64,000 bases of DNA, taken from NCBI RefSeq assembly GCF_019459225.1, contig NZ_JAIAZY010000018.1, positions 18,062 to 82,061 on the forward strand, given 5' to 3'. The stretch is from Bacillus sp. IITD106. GTDB taxonomy: Bacteria > Bacillota > Bacilli > Bacillales > Bacillaceae_C. Both the position numbers and the translations under genes were made by a program. The stretch's first letter is position 1. Every line of letters starts with the position of its first letter. Below, piece after piece: positions 1 through 11,440 of the stretch. The notes beneath the pieces were generated by a model, which made no database searches, was not told the origin of the DNA, and was given only the letters and a program-made list of their open reading frames with translations.

Positions 1-1254
<1,254 letters not shown>

Positions 1255-1310
1255 TCATTTTTCAGCAGAATAAAAAGTCAATGGGTTAACTTTTTCACAT
1301 TACTAAAAAG

Positions 1311-1847
1311 TTAACTGATTAATGTACGTTCAAGACGGTCAAGTTTTCCACGAAGACTTCCGTCATAAATGCGATTTTCAATTTGGATTTTTAAGCCACC
1401 GAGAAGATCTGTATCCACGATATTCTCGATGTTCAGTGAACGCCTACCAACTTTTGGAGCAAATGAAGCCGAAATGCTTTCAACTTCAACTGCAGTCAGT
1501 GGTCGTGTTGAGTATACAGTCGCTTCTGCCACTCCGTTTTCTTCATTGGCTAAATCGATAAAAGCCTCAGCTACGTCTACAATGTCACTTTGACGGTGAC
1601 GGTCAATCAGCAGCTGCAATGTATGTGAAACAAATGGAGAAACATTCGAAAAAACATTCTGCACTACATTCTTTTTTTCATGTAATGATAAATTTGGAGA
1701 AGTGAGCAATGTGATAAAGCTTGAGTTTTCACTGACAGACTTTTTCACAACGCGCAGTTCCTCTTCTATTTGCTGAACGAGATTATGTTCTTTGGCCAAT
1801 TGGAAAAGAGCTAAAGCATAGCGTTCTGCGACAACATTTTGACTCAT
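1311..1847 (-). CDS. atpH: ATP synthase F1 delta subunit
   Basis: The delta subunit is part of the peripheral stalk that ties F1 to the b subunits. The 178-residue length is normal for Bacillus (about 180). The N-terminal helical bundle begins MSQNVVAERYALALFQLA, and the C-terminal stretch with GGLKIQIENRIYDGSLRGKL is the conserved delta/OSCP signature. The start codon follows the atpF stop by two bases, so the two are translationally close. No anomalies were seen. Confidence 0.96.
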   Translation of the reverse strand: MSQNVVAERYALALFQLAKEHNLVQQIEEELRVVKKSVSENSSFITLLTSPNLSLHEKKNVVQNVFSNVSPFVSHTLQLLIDRHRQSDIVDVAEAFIDLANEENGVAEATVYSTRPLTAVEVESISASFAPKVGRRSLNIENIVDTDLLGGLKIQIENRIYDGSLRGKLDRLERTLIS

Positions 1848-1849
1848 CG

Positions 1850-2365
1850 CTATTCTCCTGCCCTCTGAATATAATCATTGATCAATTTTTGTTGATCTTC
1901 CTCGTTAAGTTCCTTCTCAATAACTTTAGACGCAATTAATACAGATAAAGTTGCAACTTGTTCGCGTAAAGCAGTAACTGCTTGCTCTTTTTGTTGTTCG
2001 ATTTCAAGACGTGCAGATTCTTTCAAGCGCTCTGCTTCTTCGCGAGCAGTCTTGATAATGTCTTCACGTTGAATTTCTCCGTGTTTCTTAGAGTTTTCAA
2101 TCATTGCTTGTGCTTCTAAGCGGGCTTCTTTTAATAATTCTTTTTGTTCCTCGAGCAATTTATTTGATTCGACACGGCTTTTTTCAGCTGCTTCGATTTC
2201 ATTTGCGATATGCTCTTCACGTTGAATCATGACTCCCATTAACGGGCCCCATGCAACCTTTTTCAAAATAAACATCAACACCGCGAAAGCTGCAACGGTA
2301 AAAAGGATATCTCCACCGTTAAATGTTCCGGTAGCAGCTCCAAGTGTGAGACTTTTCGTAAGCAC
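1850..2365 (-). CDS. atpF: ATP synthase F0 b subunit
   Basis: This is the membrane-anchored stator subunit. Of 171 residues, about 18-40 form one hydrophobic helix ([21 protein letters not shown]), and the rest is a long charged coiled coil rich in Glu, Lys and Arg. That is the usual single-helix plus dimerising stalk layout. It lies between atpE and atpH and is separated from atpE by 176 bases that hold a hairpin. Confidence 0.95.
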   Translation of the reverse strand: MLTKSLTLGAATGTFNGGDILFTVAAFAVLMFILKKVAWGPLMGVMIQREEHIANEIEAAEKSRVESNKLLEEQKELLKEARLEAQAMIENSKKHGEIQREDIIKTAREEAERLKESARLEIEQQKEQAVTALREQVATLSVLIASKVIEKELNEEDQQKLINDYIQRAGE

Positions 2366-2476
2366 GTTTGCTTCACTCCCTTCAAAAATGAAGGCGCAAC
2401 TGGAATCATCGCGCCGAATAGATGTTTGAAGATACTGATTCTAGCTTTGACAGCATTTTACAATTCCAGACTAAAC

Positions 2477-2514
2477 AAATGGCGAAGATTCCCAGCAAGA
2501 GAGCTTCGCCATTT
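2477..2514 (-). promoter_or_regulatory. Intercistronic hairpin between atpE and atpF
   Basis: An 11-bp perfect stem (AAATGGCGAAG at 2477-2487 with CTTCGCCATTT at 2504-2514) lies 27 bases after the atpE stop in the minus-strand transcript. No T-run follows on the minus strand, so it looks like an mRNA 3'-end stabiliser or partial attenuator rather than a full terminator. It could help give the excess of c subunit that the c-ring needs. That role is inference. Confidence 0.6.
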
Positions 2515-2541
2515 TAACTTTTTATAAAAGAGTATAACGAA

Positions 2542-2802
<261 letters not shown>

Positions 2803-2822
2803 CTATTATGAACAGGTTTATA

Positions 2823-3539
<717 letters not shown>

Positions 3540-3544
3540 TCACC

Positions 3545-3925
3545 TCACTTATTACTAGGTTTTATTATTTTTTGATAGAAAAAATCTATTATAATGACTG
3601 CATAGGCGGTCATCACACCTAAAATCACGCTTACAAGGTGAAAATATTGCGGAAATTTCCCTGCAATATAAACAGCTAAAATAACGATTGCCATTCTAAA
3701 AAGTGTTCCGATAGAATAAATCCTTTTTCCGGATGTGACTGCTTCACCAAGCTGATTGGTTTTCCTCGCTAAGTACCAATGATTGAAAAGACTTACAGAT
3801 GTGCCAAGAATTAACCCCATGAAAATTGATTTGTATTCAGTGAATCCCCATCCCAATACATAAATCGACAATAAGTATAATATGTATTTACAATGTCTGT
3901 AGAATAATTGTTGAAGTTCCGGCAT
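3545..3925 (-). CDS. atpI: ATP synthase assembly protein I
   Basis: A 126-residue protein with four predicted transmembrane helices, first in the atp operon. AtpI proteins help assemble the c-ring and have been linked to Mg2+ uptake. The sequence is poorly conserved, so the call rests mainly on position, length and topology. The start follows an AAGGGGG ribosome-binding site after a long structured leader. Confidence 0.85.
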   Translation of the reverse strand: MPELQQLFYRHCKYILYLLSIYVLGWGFTEYKSIFMGLILGTSVSLFNHWYLARKTNQLGEAVTSGKRIYSIGTLFRMAIVILAVYIAGKFPQYFHLVSVILGVMTAYAVIIIDFFYQKIIKPSNK

Positions 3926-3954
3926 TCTTTTTTATCCCCCTTGAAAAGAAATGT

Positions 3955-4004
3955 CGAACTTGGAGGATCCGCTAAATTTCGAGGCTTAGCTTCGTGGAAG
4001 TTCG
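3955..4004 (-). promoter_or_regulatory. Structured leader of the atp operon
   Basis: In the minus-strand leader, CGAACTT (4004-3998) pairs with AAGTTCG (3961-3955), and GCTAA with TTAGC (3990-3986 and 3975-3971) forms an inner stem. The structure ends about 30 bases upstream of the atpI start. No known riboswitch motif was recognised. Confidence 0.45.
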
Positions 4005-4104
4005 ATGATCTAAAGTAAAGCTAACTTTATCCATAAGCATGTGCGCACCCATGCCGGAATCGTTATAATATAAAGGGAAAATCGTTTAAACCCATACCCT
4101 TGTA

Positions 4105-4133
4105 AGCATACAATAGCCCTAATCATTAGTCAA
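4105..4133 (-). promoter_or_regulatory. Predicted sigma-A promoter of the atp operon
   Basis: TTGACT (4133-4128) is separated by 17 bases from TATGCT (4110-4105) on the minus strand. It would give a leader of roughly 170 bases before atpI. The remaining 3926-4290 sequence shows no gene. Confidence 0.6.
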
Positions 4134-4292
4134 CGAGTTTTCAATTAATTTTGCATAAACAATGTCAAGCTTGTTCACAAAATAATCACTTTAAAAATTT
4201 CTTCCAATTACGACTTGTTATGACATTTTTATGAGAAATATTATTAAGTTATTTGCGATTAAATTGACATAGCCGAACATATGTAAAAATGT

Positions 4293-4320
4293 AAAAAGAC
4301 GGAAAGTTAATTTCCCGTCT
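4293..4320 (-). terminator. Terminator after mnaA
   Basis: A stem AGACGGGAA/TTTCCGTCT with a short loop is followed by TTTTT on the minus strand, ten bases after the mnaA stop codon. It separates the upp-mnaA unit from the atp promoter. Confidence 0.8.
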
Positions 4321-4329
4321 ATTTCACTT

Positions 4330-5475
4330 TCATCCCTGAAAAGGCTCGGGTTTTTGCTTTCTTTTTCCAAAGTGGTAGAGGATGGCATCACAAATTCTTG
4401 TGGATGCTTTACCGTCTCCGTATGGATTGGCGGCTTGGGCCATTTTTTCATATTCGTTTGTATTCGTAAGTAATTCTGTCGCCAACTGATATATGGTTTC
4501 CTCATCCGTCCCAGCTAATTTAAGAGTTCCAGCTTCTATTCCTTCAGGACGCTCTGTCGTATCACGGAGGACGAGGACCGGAACACCTAATGAAGGAGCT
4601 TCTTCTTGTACACCACCTGAATCGGATAAAATAATATGAGCGTATTTCGCAAAGTTATGGAAATCAATTACGTCCAGTGGTTCAATTAAATGAATTCGGT
4701 CGTCATTCCCGAGGATTTCCTCTGCCGTTTCTCTTACAACAGGATTCAAATGAACGGGATAAACAACTTGAACATCCGGTTGTTCATCGACAATTCGCTT
4801 AATCGCCCGAAACATATTCCTCATCGGTTCTCCTAGGTTTTCTCTGCGATGAGCCGTCATTAATAGGAGTCTGTCATTTCCGAGCTTTTCTAGTACTTCA
4901 TGGTGATAATCTTCTTTTACCGTCGTTTTCAACGCGTCAATTGCTGTATTGCCGGTAATAAAAATTGCTTCCTCTTTTTTGTTTTCTATTAACAGGTTTT
5001 GGGCTGACTTTTCTGTTGGCGAAAAGTGCAGATCAGCAATCACCCCAGTTAATTGACGGTTCATTTCTTCAGGAAATGGAGAGTATTTGTTCCATGTGCG
5101 CAAACCTGCTTCGACATGACCAACCACTATTTGATTGTAAAAGGCAGCAAGACTGGCGATAAAAGTTGTAGATGTGTCACCGTGGACGAGAACAATATCT
5201 GGCTTTGCTTCCTTCATCACTCGGTCGAGGCCTTCCAATCCCCGTGTCGTTACATCAATGAGGGTTTGGCGGTCTTTCATAATATTTAAATCATAGTCTG
5301 GTTTTATGTTAAAAATATCGAGTACTTGATCTAGCATTTGTCGATGTTGAGCCGTTACTGTAACAATTGCTTCAAATTCTTCGGAACGTTTTTGTAATTC
5401 TAAAACAAGTGGAGCCATTTTAACCGCTTCGGGTCTAGTCCCGAAGATGGCCATTACTTTTACACGTTTCCCCAA
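4330..5475 (-). CDS. mnaA: UDP-N-acetylglucosamine 2-epimerase
   Basis: Non-hydrolysing epimerase that interconverts UDP-GlcNAc and UDP-ManNAc for wall teichoic acid linkage-unit synthesis. It has 381 residues, the family length. FGTRPEAVKMAPL at the N terminus, HVEAGLRT, TAHRRENLG and DSGGVQEEAPSLG are the conserved substrate-binding motifs. The predicted start is a TTG at 5475 with GGGGTG five bases upstream. No in-frame ATG precedes the conserved VMAIFGTRPEA block except the internal one at codon 8. It lies 27 bases after upp, so co-transcription is likely. Confidence 0.95.
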   Translation of the reverse strand: MGKRVKVMAIFGTRPEAVKMAPLVLELQKRSEEFEAIVTVTAQHRQMLDQVLDIFNIKPDYDLNIMKDRQTLIDVTTRGLEGLDRVMKEAKPDIVLVHGDTSTTFIASLAAFYNQIVVGHVEAGLRTWNKYSPFPEEMNRQLTGVIADLHFSPTEKSAQNLLIENKKEEAIFITGNTAIDALKTTVKEDYHHEVLEKLGNDRLLLMTAHRRENLGEPMRNMFRAIKRIVDEQPDVQVVYPVHLNPVVRETAEEILGNDDRIHLIEPLDVIDFHNFAKYAHIILSDSGGVQEEAPSLGVPVLVLRDTTERPEGIEAGTLKLAGTDEETIYQLATELLTNTNEYEKMAQAANPYGDGKASTRICDAILYHFGKRKQKPEPFQG

Positions 5476-5502
5476 ATCTGCACCCCATTTTCCGTTACGA
5501 AA

Positions 5503-6132
5503 TTATTTTGTCCCAAACAAGCGGTCTCCCGCATCGCCAAGACCAGGAACGATATAGCCTTTTTCATTCAGTTTTTCATCCAACCCTGCGATATAGATAT
5601 CTACGTCTGGATGAGCCTGTTGCATCGCTTCTACCCCTTCAGGAGCTGCAATGAGACACATAAATTTAATGCTTTTTGCACCGCGGCTTTTTAAAGAATC
5701 GATAGCAGCAACAGCAGAACCGCCAGTCGCAAGCATTGGATCGACGAGGATAAAATCGCGTTCTTCAACGTCGCTAGGGAGCTTAACGTAATATTCAACC
5801 GGCTTTAATGTTTTAGGATCTCGGTATAATCCGATATGTCCAACTCTAGCAGCAGGAAGTAAATTTAAGATTCCATCTACCATTCCAATTCCCGCACGTA
5901 GGATAGGAACGATCCCTAACTTTTTCCCAGATAAAATTTTTGATTTCGCTTTTGCAACGGGTGTTTCGACTTCTACTTCCTCAAGTGCCATATCCCTAGT
6001 AATCTCAAACATCATTAAAGTCGCCACTTCATCTACGAGTTCGCGAAATTCCTTTGTACCAGTGTTTTTGTCACGGATATATGTAATTTTGTGTTGAATG
6101 AGAGGATGATCGAATACATATACTTTGGCCAT
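5503..6132 (-). CDS. upp: Uracil phosphoribosyltransferase
   Basis: Converts uracil and PRPP to UMP in pyrimidine salvage. The 209-residue length matches the family. [21 protein letters not shown] at the start, [13 protein letters not shown], the PRPP-binding loop [10 protein letters not shown] and the C-terminal [13 protein letters not shown] are diagnostic. An AAGGAGAG ribosome-binding site precedes the ATG, and a promoter is predicted at 6200-6228. Confidence 0.97.
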   Translation of the reverse strand: MAKVYVFDHPLIQHKITYIRDKNTGTKEFRELVDEVATLMMFEITRDMALEEVEVETPVAKAKSKILSGKKLGIVPILRAGIGMVDGILNLLPAARVGHIGLYRDPKTLKPVEYYVKLPSDVEERDFILVDPMLATGGSAVAAIDSLKSRGAKSIKFMCLIAAPEGVEAMQQAHPDVDIYIAGLDEKLNEKGYIVPGLGDAGDRLFGTK

Positions 6133-6199
6133 GATTTCTCTCCTTTTTTATTCGACTTCATGTCTGAAATCATCGGATTTTGTTTTTTAACCTTTCATT

Positions 6200-6228
6200 A
6201 TTTTACAGAATTGAATTGGCTTGGGCAA
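6200..6228 (-). promoter_or_regulatory. Predicted upp promoter
   Basis: TTGCCC (6228-6223), a 17-base spacer and TAAAAT (6205-6200) on the minus strand lie about 70 bases upstream of the upp start and after the glyA terminator. Confidence 0.55.
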
Positions 6229-6242
6229 GGGAAATGGAGTAT

Positions 6243-6275
6243 AAAAAAATAACCGCCTCAATTAATAAGAGCGGT
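6243..6275 (-). terminator. Terminator after glyA
   Basis: GACCGCTC pairs with GAGGCGGT (one bulge) around an AT loop, followed by TTATTTTTTT on the minus strand. It starts ten bases after the glyA stop. Confidence 0.8.
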
Positions 6276-6285
6276 CAATTTTATT

Positions 6286-7521
6286 TTATTCGTATAATGG
6301 GAATTTCGCAGTCAATGCCTCTACTCGATTGCGTGCTTCATCAAGTTTTGATTCGTCTTCATGATTTTTCAATACGAAACCGATTAAGGATGCGATCTCA
6401 TCCATTTCTTCAAGGCCAAATCCTCTTGACGTTACAGCAGGTGTACCGATTCGGATACCACTCGTTGTAAACGGACCTTCTGGATCGTATGGAATCGTAT
6501 TTTTGTTGACGGTAATCCCTACGTCATCCAATACTTTTTCAGCTACTTTTCCTGTAAGGCCAATGGGACGAAGGTCGAGCAGCAATAAATGATTGTCTGT
6601 TCCATCTGAAACGATGTCGAATCCTTCTTTCTTCAATGACTCGCCAAGACGTTTCGCATTATCAATAACATTTTGAATATATGTTTTATATTCATCGCTT
6701 TGAGCTTCTCCGAATGCTACCGCTTTTGCAGCAATGACATGCATTAAAGGTCCACCTTGGAGACCAGGGAATACGGCTTTGTCGATTTTTTTTGCAAATT
6801 CCTCTTTACAAAGCACCATTCCTCCACGAGGTCCGCGCAATGTTTTATGTGTAGTCGTTGTTACGAAATCGGCGTAAGATACTGGATTTGGGTGGAGACC
6901 TACAGCGACAAGACCAGCGATGTGAGCCATATCAACCATTAAATAGGCTCCGACTTCATCGGCGATTTCACGGAATTTTTTAAAGTCAATGACTCTAGGA
7001 TAAGCGCTGGCACCCGCTACGATGAGCTTTGGCTTATGTTCAAGCGCTTTTTGGCGAACGTCATCGTAATTAATGCGATGATCCTTTTCATCTACGCCAT
7101 ATTCTACAAAATTGTATTGAATTCCACTAAAATTAACTGGACTTCCATGTGTTAAATGTCCACCGTGGGATAAATTCATTCCTAGGACGGTGTCTCCATG
7201 CTCAAGAATAGTGAAATAAACGGCCATATTTGCTTGGGCTCCGGAATGAGGCTGCACGTTAGCATGCTCTGCTCCAAAAATTTCTTTCGCGCGGTCGCGG
7301 GCTATGTCTTCAGCGACATCTACATATTCACAGCCCCCATAGTAGCGACGTCCAGGATAACCTTCCGCATATTTATTCGTTAATACAGATCCTTGGGCTT
7401 CCATTACTGCAGAGCTCACAAAGTTTTCAGATGCAATCAACTCAATTTTTGTCCGCTGGCGTTTTAATTCATTTTGAATTGCTTTATACACTTGCGGATC
7501 TTGTTGTGCAATTGTGCTCAT
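6286..7521 (-). CDS. glyA: Serine hydroxymethyltransferase
   Basis: PLP enzyme that converts serine and tetrahydrofolate to glycine and methylene-THF, the main source of one-carbon units. It has 411 residues. The start [15 protein letters not shown] block ([21 protein letters not shown]), [13 protein letters not shown] and the PLP-lysine motif [14 protein letters not shown] are all intact. A GGGGGAG ribosome-binding site precedes the ATG. It has its own promoter (7574-7602) and terminator, so it is probably monocistronic. Confidence 0.98.
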   Translation of the reverse strand: MSTIAQQDPQVYKAIQNELKRQRTKIELIASENFVSSAVMEAQGSVLTNKYAEGYPGRRYYGGCEYVDVAEDIARDRAKEIFGAEHANVQPHSGAQANMAVYFTILEHGDTVLGMNLSHGGHLTHGSPVNFSGIQYNFVEYGVDEKDHRINYDDVRQKALEHKPKLIVAGASAYPRVIDFKKFREIADEVGAYLMVDMAHIAGLVAVGLHPNPVSYADFVTTTTHKTLRGPRGGMVLCKEEFAKKIDKAVFPGLQGGPLMHVIAAKAVAFGEAQSDEYKTYIQNVIDNAKRLGESLKKEGFDIVSDGTDNHLLLLDLRPIGLTGKVAEKVLDDVGITVNKNTIPYDPEGPFTTSGIRIGTPAVTSRGFGLEEMDEIASLIGFVLKNHEDESKLDEARNRVEALTAKFPLYE

Positions 7522-7573
7522 TTCGCTCCCCCTTGTCTCTTTAAAAAGTTAATTGTTTTTTAGATTCTGTTCC

Positions 7574-7602
7574 ATTTTACCATGTAAAAGTGTTCGTGCC
7601 AA
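7574..7602 (-). promoter_or_regulatory. Predicted glyA promoter
   Basis: TTGGCA (7602-7597), a 17-base spacer and TAAAAT (7579-7574) on the minus strand. I saw no convincing PurR box pair around it. Confidence 0.6.
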
Positions 7603-7649
7603 ACGAATTTTCAATTTTCTCGGGCATTTCCTGAACATTTTTCATGATA

Positions 7650-8231
7650 TCAGCATTGAATGTTCAGTTTTTGCGGTTCGTAAATCGCTCTCGCCCCGCC
7701 GATTAATTTTGGACGAGTAGTCGCAATCGTCACGTGTGCTTTTCCTAATTGTTTTTGATTGATGCGAATGGGTACCGCGACATGTTTTAAATGCATGCCG
7801 ATAAAAGTATCGCCAATGTCGATTCCTGCGTCCGCTTTTATGAACTCAACCACGACTGGTTCCTTAAACTGGGTATAGGCATACGTCGCCATTGAGCCTC
7901 CCGCTTGTGGGGCAGGAATGACGGAAACCTGTTCGAACCCCTTTTCAATTGCTGTTCGCTTTTCGACGACTAGTGCTCGATTTAAATGTTCGCAGCACTG
8001 GAATGCTAAATGGAACCCTTGGTCATCCGCATATTTTTTTAGCTCCGAAAAAATTACTTCAGCCGCTTCCATCGTTCCAGATGTGCCGATGTGTTTTCCT
8101 ACTACTTCTGAAGTGGAACAGCCAATGACTACTATTTTTTCAGGATTAAGCTGTAGCGCATCGCGACTTTCCTGAATAATTGACCTCATTTCTTTTCTCC
8201 ATTGGTCTAGAGGCAACGTCAATTCTCTCAC
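7650..8231 (-). CDS. ywlG: TIGR01440/DUF436 family protein YwlG
   Basis: A 193-residue conserved protein of unknown biochemical function in the family historically called TIGR01440 (DUF436). Visible features are [16 protein letters not shown] near residue 35, [12 protein letters not shown] with adjacent cysteines near 78, and a [10 protein letters not shown] segment. Order glyA-ywlG-rpiB is as in B. subtilis. It lies 73 bases downstream of rpiB, with a terminator-like hairpin in the gap. No function is claimed. Confidence 0.88.
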   Translation of the reverse strand: MRELTLPLDQWRKEMRSIIQESRDALQLNPEKIVVIGCSTSEVVGKHIGTSGTMEAAEVIFSELKKYADDQGFHLAFQCCEHLNRALVVEKRTAIEKGFEQVSVIPAPQAGGSMATYAYTQFKEPVVVEFIKADAGIDIGDTFIGMHLKHVAVPIRINQKQLGKAHVTIATTRPKLIGGARAIYEPQKLNIQC

Positions 8232-8255
8232 CCTCCTCGTTAATCGTTATTTGAG

Positions 8256-8290
8256 AAAATCCGGAGCGCGAAAGACACGGTCCGGATTTT
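8256..8290 (-). terminator. Hairpin terminator after rpiB
   Basis: AAAATCCGGA and TCCGGATTTT form a perfect 10-bp stem, the 3' arm ending in four Ts on the minus strand. It lies 14 bases after rpiB and before ywlG. The T-run is short, so read-through is possible. Confidence 0.65.
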
Positions 8291-8304
8291 ATACTAGTTT
8301 GTAT

Positions 8305-8745
8305 TTATCTTCCCTCATACTCTGCAATTTTACCAATACGAGTTTGGTGACGGCCACCTTCAAACTCAGTTTGCAACCACATTTGAGCAATTTCTCGCGC
8401 TAATCCAGCGCCGATGACACGCTCTCCCATCGCTAAAATATTACTGTCATTATGAAGGCGAGTCATTCTTGCACTAAAAACGTCGTGAACGAGTGCACAG
8501 CGGATTCCTTTTACCTTATTCGCGGAAATGCTCATGCCGATCCCCGTACCGCAAATTAATATCCCGCGGTCAAATTCACCCTTCGCCACCTTCTCGGCTA
8601 CAGGCACCGCATAATCCGGATAATCCACCGAATCCGCACAATCACAACCAAAATCCTCATACTCTATTTTTAACTCTTCTAGCAACATCCTAATCTCTTC
8701 CCGAATATGAATGCCCCCGTGATCAGAAGCCAACGCTACCTTCAT
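8305..8745 (-). CDS. rpiB: Ribose-5-phosphate isomerase B
   Basis: Sugar-phosphate isomerase of the RpiB/LacAB fold that interconverts ribose-5-P and ribulose-5-P. The 146-residue length is normal. MKVALASDHGG, the catalytic Cys region GILICGTGIGMSISANKVKGIRCALV and HNDSNILAMGERV are typical. The GGGGAC repeat array (8771-8920) begins 25 bases upstream of the start, so the promoter must lie within or beyond that array. Confidence 0.95.
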   Translation of the reverse strand: MKVALASDHGGIHIREEIRMLLEELKIEYEDFGCDCADSVDYPDYAVPVAEKVAKGEFDRGILICGTGIGMSISANKVKGIRCALVHDVFSARMTRLHNDSNILAMGERVIGAGLAREIAQMWLQTEFEGGRHQTRIGKIAEYEGR

Positions 8746-8770
8746 TTTAAATAACCTCCCTATTCATAAT

Positions 8771-8920
8771 GGGGACGGGTTCAATGGGGACTGTCCCCAT
8801 TGAACCCGTCCCCTTTTGACCTGTCCCCTTTTGACCTGTCCCGTTTTGACCTGTCCCCTTTTGACCTGTCCCCTTTTGACCCGTCCCCTTTTGACCTGTC
8901 CCCTTTGAACCTGTCCCCCC
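8771..8920. repeat. GGGGAC palindrome with 15-bp tandem array
   Basis: 8771-8813 is a perfect 21-bp inverted repeat with a one-base centre (arms start GGGGACGGGTTC). It is followed by six 15-bp units TTTTGACCTGTCCCC (8814-8903; unit 2 ends in G, unit 5 has CCCGT) and a seventh degenerate unit. Related copies are at 13475, 32449 and 50051. It sits between the 3' end of a chemoreceptor gene and the 5' end of rpiB. Confidence 0.9.
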
Positions 8921-8922
8921 AA

Positions 8923-10212
8923 TTATAATGTAAAACGGGAGATTGTGTCTTTTAATTTGTTAGCTTGGACTCTTAGTTGTTCTGCCAGTTGATCGATTTC
9001 TTCCATATCTTCTGCTTGTTTCTTTGATTGTTTGGCCACTTCTTCGGCACCAGCCGATGTTTCTTCTGCAATTGCTGCTACTTCTTGAGCCTGGGCAGAT
9101 GTAACGCTCACACTTTCCATTTGGCGGTCTACAAGGTCGGAAATGTTTGTAACACTAGTTGCAGATTCATGAATTGTTTTTGTCATCGCTGTTATGGCTG
9201 AATTCGTTTGTGTACCTTTTTTCACTTCTTCATTAACAGAAGCAACTTGGGCAGTAATTTCCTTCACGACGCTTGCAACCTCGATTTGAATATTTTGGAT
9301 CAGTTCTGATATTCCATGAACAGCTGTTGCACTTTCATCAGCGAGTTTCCTTACTTCCTCAGCAACAACCGCAAATCCTTTTCCATGTTCGCCAGCACGT
9401 GCCGCTTCGATTGAAGCATTCAAAGCAAGCAAATTTGTTTGGTTGGCAATATCCCCGACAAGCTGGATGATTTGTTCCACTTTCGTTGCATTATCTTCAA
9501 GCCTATGTACAGCTTCCAGCGATTTATTATTTCCAATCGCCAAATTTTCAATCCCAGTGACGAGTGACTCGACGACTTGTTGGCTTTTTTGTAATTCATC
9601 CAGCATTGTTTTCGTAATGCTCTCTGATTCACGGGCCATCGTTTGAACCTTATGAGCAATTTGTGTAATATCTTCTACCGATTCAGCTGTTGCCTGGATT
9701 GCAGCTGCCGAACCTTCCGCACCCGCTGAAATTTCAGATATCGTTTGCGCAGCATTTTCTGCTTCTTCCGCCGCTTTCACTGACTTTTGAGAAATAGCGA
9801 TTACATTTTCATTCGTTTTATTAAAGTTTTCTTCAATCTGATAAACCATTTCCCTGAAATTATGAACCATTCCGTTAAAGGCTTTTCCAAGTGAAGTAAT
9901 TTCATCGTCTTTTCCGACTATTTTTACGTCTGTACTGATGTCGCCTTCTCCTACTTTAACAGCCGCTTGTTCAAGTTTTTGCAGCGGTCTTGTGATAAAA
10001 AATGCGCCAAAATAGGTTAAAATTCCAGACCAAATAATCCCGAGCAATAATGTACCTAGTGTGAACATCACTTCACTCATATAGTCTTCCACAAAAGGGT
10101 AGATAAAATAAAGAAAAAAAGCACTTGTTGAAAAAGTGATCGTTGCTACTGATGTAATAAAGACGACTAGTTTCTTCTGCAATCCAAATTTATACTTTCG
10201 TTTTTTCCCCAT
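8923..10212 (-). CDS. Methyl-accepting chemotaxis protein without a sensory domain
   Basis: A 429-residue chemoreceptor-type protein from the ATG at 10212, which has AGGAG seven bases upstream (a TTG at 10230 would be an in-frame extension). Two transmembrane helices (about 20-40 and 48-70) are joined by only a few residues, so there is no extracellular ligand domain. A HAMP domain (about 71-125) and a full signalling domain follow. The hairpin tip has [20 protein letters not shown] and [15 protein letters not shown], as in CheW/CheA-binding receptors. It lies 40 bases downstream of ywlE. It probably senses membrane or cytoplasmic state, which is inference. Confidence 0.9.
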   Translation of the reverse strand: MGKKRKYKFGLQKKLVVFITSVATITFSTSAFFLYFIYPFVEDYMSEVMFTLGTLLLGIIWSGILTYFGAFFITRPLQKLEQAAVKVGEGDISTDVKIVGKDDEITSLGKAFNGMVHNFREMVYQIEENFNKTNENVIAISQKSVKAAEEAENAAQTISEISAGAEGSAAAIQATAESVEDITQIAHKVQTMARESESITKTMLDELQKSQQVVESLVTGIENLAIGNNKSLEAVHRLEDNATKVEQIIQLVGDIANQTNLLALNASIEAARAGEHGKGFAVVAEEVRKLADESATAVHGISELIQNIQIEVASVVKEITAQVASVNEEVKKGTQTNSAITAMTKTIHESATSVTNISDLVDRQMESVSVTSAQAQEVAAIAEETSAGAEEVAKQSKKQAEDMEEIDQLAEQLRVQANKLKDTISRFTL

Positions 10213-10252
10213 GTCCATTCTCCTGTCCAATTCTCATTATATGTTTAGAGCT

Positions 10253-10681
10253 TTATTCAAAAATACGATCAATTAATTCTTTCAGTTCCATAAAAGTTGA
10301 GCGATAAATATGTATATCCCCTCCGTACGGATCGAGTACATCAGAATCAATCCCGTGACCATTTACGTACTCTTTCAATGTATATATTTTATCGGCAGCT
10401 TCGGGATAAATGTTAAGCAGCATATTTTTATGCGATGCCGTCATTGTGAGTATTAGATACGCCCATTTTACATCTTCTTCCGTAAGTTGCTTTGATTGAT
10501 GGTCCATATCAATTCCATTTTCTTTTAATACTTGAATCGCATTATGTGCAGCATGATCTCCCTCTGAAGCAAACATGCCGACTGACTTAGCTTCACCTTT
10601 CCCGGACCACTTGGTATTAAAAATGGCTTCTGCCATAGGGCTCCTGCAAGTATTTCCTGTGCATACAAAAAGAACGTTCAC
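10253..10681 (-). CDS. ywlE: Protein arginine phosphatase
   Basis: Low-molecular-weight phosphatase fold, 142 residues. The P-loop CTGNTCRS has catalytic Cys7, and Thr11 sits where YwlE-type enzymes use Thr rather than Ile to select phosphoarginine. The catalytic acid lies in LDPYGGD. In B. subtilis this enzyme reverses McsB arginine phosphorylation that targets proteins to ClpCP. Order mntP-ywlE is as in B. subtilis, but a chemoreceptor gene follows here. Confidence 0.93.
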   Translation of the reverse strand: MNVLFVCTGNTCRSPMAEAIFNTKWSGKGEAKSVGMFASEGDHAAHNAIQVLKENGIDMDHQSKQLTEEDVKWAYLILTMTASHKNMLLNIYPEAADKIYTLKEYVNGHGIDSDVLDPYGGDIHIYRSTFMELKELIDRIFE

Positions 10682-10773
10682 GCTACGACCACCTTTTCCC
10701 TTACATAATTTTTGGCTTTAATGGGTCTAAAGGACGACTGGAATATTTAGAGAAAATTATGGCATAGTTTCAT

Positions 10774-10810
10774 AAAAAAAGACAGCCCTCTAAAAATAGA
10801 AAAGCCGCCT
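10774..10810 (-). terminator. Terminator after mntP
   Basis: An 11-bp RNA stem with several G-U pairs (AGGCGGCTTTT with GAGGGCTGTCT) is followed by seven Ts on the minus strand, 18 bases after the mntP stop. Confidence 0.75.
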
Positions 10811-10828
10811 TTCTTGCCATATTTTTAA

Positions 10829-11374
10829 TTATATTGAAAAGAGAAGTTTTAAACCAAAGGCGATTAAAATGATTCCACCAAGGATTTCGCCATACACCCC
10901 AAGCAGATTTTGGACTTTCCGCCCGATTAGCAGCCCGCTCCAAGTTAGGAAAACAGCAACAACTCCAAAGCAGAAAGATGCAATCGCTGCCCTAACACCA
11001 AACATCCCTAAGCTAAGTCCTGCTGAAAAACTATCGACACTTACAAGCAGCGAGAAGAGTACAATTCCCCAGCCAACCGGCAATATAAAGGATTGGCGAT
11101 TGCTTCTGAAACAAAAAATCATCATTTGCAGTCCGAGGATTATGAGAAGAATTCCTCCTACATATCCTGTTATTTTTCCGAACGTTTCTGATAATAAATG
11201 ACCGGCCATAACGCCAAACAGTGGCATTATTACATGAAAAATACCGACTGTAATCCCAATAATAAAAATTTGCTTCAATCTCAGCTCGTATATTCCCATG
11301 CCGAGGGAGACAGAAAATGCGTCCATCCCAACTGCAAATGCCATGATTAAAAGTGTGATGATTTCTGGAAGCAA
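10829..11374 (-). CDS. mntP: Manganese efflux pump MntP
   Basis: A 181-residue membrane protein with six transmembrane helices in two homologous halves. Each half carries the family acid motif (AVGMDAFSVSLGMG near residue 14 and VSVDSFSAGLSLGM near 110). The family exports Mn2+. There are only 66 bases to the upstream ywlC gene, so there is no room for a yybP-ykoY Mn riboswitch. Confidence 0.92.
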   Translation of the reverse strand: MLPEIITLLIMAFAVGMDAFSVSLGMGIYELRLKQIFIIGITVGIFHVIMPLFGVMAGHLLSETFGKITGYVGGILLIILGLQMMIFCFRSNRQSFILPVGWGIVLFSLLVSVDSFSAGLSLGMFGVRAAIASFCFGVVAVFLTWSGLLIGRKVQNLLGVYGEILGGIILIAFGLKLLFSI

Positions 11375-11440
11375 TGTCTATCTTCCCCTTTCCCATTGGA
11401 CGTGCCTATAGGAACATATGCCAATATAAAAGGGAATAGA

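Noticed and set aside
4218..4505. 95-codon frame on the minus strand overlapping mnaA
   Set aside because: Shadow frame inside mnaA and its terminator, with no independent support.
7580..7620. Possible PurR box upstream of glyA
   Set aside because: ACGAACACT-like sequence matches poorly and the two half sites are about seven bases apart instead of the usual spacing.
8814..8903. Regularly spaced repeats resembling a CRISPR array
   Set aside because: Units are 15 bases with no unique spacers and no cas genes. It is a simple tandem repeat attached to a palindrome.
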